Of a stretch of 64,000 nucleotides of DNA, positions 63,270 through 64,000 are shown in pieces. The notes beneath the pieces are model-generated. The model searched no databases and was not told where the DNA came from. It saw nothing but the letters and a program-made list of their open reading frames with translations. Numbering within the stretch: the stretch's first letter is position 1; each line of letters opens with the position of its first letter. The position numbers and the translations under genes are program-made. This stretch comes from Paenibacillus xylanilyticus (GTDB taxonomy: Bacteria > Bacillota > Bacilli > Paenibacillales > Paenibacillaceae). The DNA lies in contig NZ_JABMCB010000202.1 in assembly GCF_013359935.1 (NCBI RefSeq), positions 620,001 through 684,000 on the forward strand, read 5' to 3'.

Positions 63270-63950
63270 ATGAATACTGTTCTTGTTGTAGATGATGAAT
63301 CGGAGATTCGAGATATCATTCATGTCTATTTACGTAATGAAGGGTACCAGGTCATTGAGGCCGCCGACGGTGAAGAAGCACTTAAAGCCATTCAAACATC
63401 ATCCATTCAGCTGGTAATCCTGGATATCATGATGCCTAAAATGGATGGAATCAAGACCTGCCTCAAAATAAGGGAAATATCAAACACTCCCATCATCATG
63501 TTGTCAGCCAAGGAAGAAGATATTGATAAAATTACCGGTCTGACCACTGGGGCTGACGACTATATGATCAAACCGTTTAACCCGCTCGAATTGCTTGCTC
63601 GTGTGAAGGCTCAGCTGCGGCGTCAATCCTTACTGGGCAAGGAAGAATTCAGTTCCCTAATGATTATCAAGGATCTGCTTATTGATGAAAGCAAACATCT
63701 GGTGAGGCTGAAAGGAAGAGACATTTCGTTGACGCCTCTGGAGTTTTCCATCCTCGTGCTGCTTGCCAGCCGCCCTGGACAAGTTTTCAGTTCACAACAG
63801 ATTTACGAAAATGTCTGGAAAGAGCCTTATGGGTATTCGGATAATACGGTTATGGTTCACATTCGGAATTTACGGGAGAAAATAGAGGAATTCCCAAGGG
63901 ATCCTCAGTACATTAAGACCGTGTGGGGAGTTGGCTACAAAATTGACTGA
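63270..63950 (+). CDS. OmpR/PhoB-family response regulator (VanR-like)
   Basis: A 226-residue regulator. The receiver has VDDESE near residue 8, phospho-acceptor Asp in LVILDIMMPKMDG (about 53) and Lys in DDYMIKPFNP (about 102). The C-terminal winged helix (ISLTPLEFSILVLLASRPGQVFS to TVMVHIRNLREKIEE and IKTVWGVGYKID) follows. GAAGGAG precedes ATG. Its partner kinase probably begins at its 3' end. Confidence 0.95.
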   Translation: MNTVLVVDDESEIRDIIHVYLRNEGYQVIEAADGEEALKAIQTSSIQLVILDIMMPKMDGIKTCLKIREISNTPIIMLSAKEEDIDKITGLTTGADDYMIKPFNPLELLARVKAQLRRQSLLGKEEFSSLMIIKDLLIDESKHLVRLKGRDISLTPLEFSILVLLASRPGQVFSSQQIYENVWKEPYGYSDNTVMVHIRNLREKIEEFPRDPQYIKTVWGVGYKID

Positions 63951-64000
63951 AGCTGCAGATCGACCAAAGCAAAAAAAGAAAATTCAGGTCAACATATTAA
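63943..64000 (+). CDS. Possible start of the partner histidine kinase (runs off the right edge)
   Basis: An open frame begins with TTG at 63943, overlapping the stop of the response regulator, and reads LTEAADRPKQKKKIQVNIL with no stop before the window end. A short basic stretch followed by a hydrophobic one is a usual kinase N-terminus. Only 19 codons are visible, so this rests on gene order. Confidence 0.4.
   Translation, partial: MTEAADRPKQKKKIQVNIL

Noticed and set aside
1..64000. Mobile elements, prophage, CRISPR, tRNA or rRNA
   Set aside because: No transposase, integrase, repeat-spacer pattern, cloverleaf or rRNA segment was recognised on either strand.

Overview
The window looks like the chromosome of a Paenibacillus-type, low-to-mid GC Gram-positive soil or plant-associated saprophyte. 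The reasons are strong AGGAGG-type ribosome binding sites, frequent TTG starts, many lipoprotein substrate-binding proteins (SBPs) with LxGC/LSAC lipoboxes, YesM/YesN-type two-component systems with AraC output domains, and dense carbohydrate-use clusters. No rRNA, tRNA, CRISPR array, prophage or insertion sequence was seen.

Layout. (1) 1-6237: the N-terminal part of a YesN-like response regulator leaving the window, then an SGNH esterase and GH95 alpha-L-fucosidase pair, with a divergent cytoplasmic GH8 reducing-end exo-oligoxylanase. (2) 6387-12523: an LplABC-type oligosaccharide importer (SBP and two permeases) next to a one-component membrane sensor with an AraC DNA-binding end, which has a near-perfect catabolite-responsive element just upstream of its ribosome binding site. 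(3) 12796-14490: a secreted GH5 glucanase/mannanase-like enzyme with a ricin-type binding domain. (4) 14745-27510: a co-directional nine-gene cluster of two importer permease pairs, two SBPs (one fused to carbohydrate-binding-like modules), a DUF5696 lipoprotein, a YIP1 membrane protein and a membrane-anchored NHL/TPR protein. A divergent AraC regulator with a degenerate receiver domain follows. This is the least understood and most interesting part. (5) 28677-37842: an SBP, histidine kinase and response regulator operon with no permease of its own, a GH43 enzyme divergent from an AraC regulator, and a GT61 glycosyltransferase. (6) 37948-42156: a LytTR/GHKL (Agr-like) two-component system upstream of a secreted serine hydrolase. 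(7) 42516-43427: a small PH-like protein and a decayed ECF sigma gene. (8) 43428-54902: a fructan locus with importer, intracellular GH32, ROK fructokinase, a giant secreted multimodular GH32 and a divergent LacI regulator. (9) 55150-57934: small housekeeping or accessory genes (P-loop kinase, GNAT, PNPOx-like protein, methyltransferase). (10) 58315-62322: a self-contained ABC importer operon ending in its own LacI repressor, with a clear palindromic operator. (11) 62638-63950: a methyltransferase and an OmpR/PhoB response regulator, probably followed by its kinase at the window edge.

Together the genes describe a sense, bind, import and hydrolyse strategy for plant polysaccharides: xylan, fucosylated hemicellulose, fructan, and an unknown glycan handled by cluster 4. 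There are five permease pairs but no ABC ATPase anywhere in the window, so all the importers must borrow an ATPase encoded elsewhere, as MsmX serves several importers in Bacillus. Most intergenic control sites were found by eye (cre-like sites, LacI-type palindromes, intrinsic terminators), and their function is inferred.
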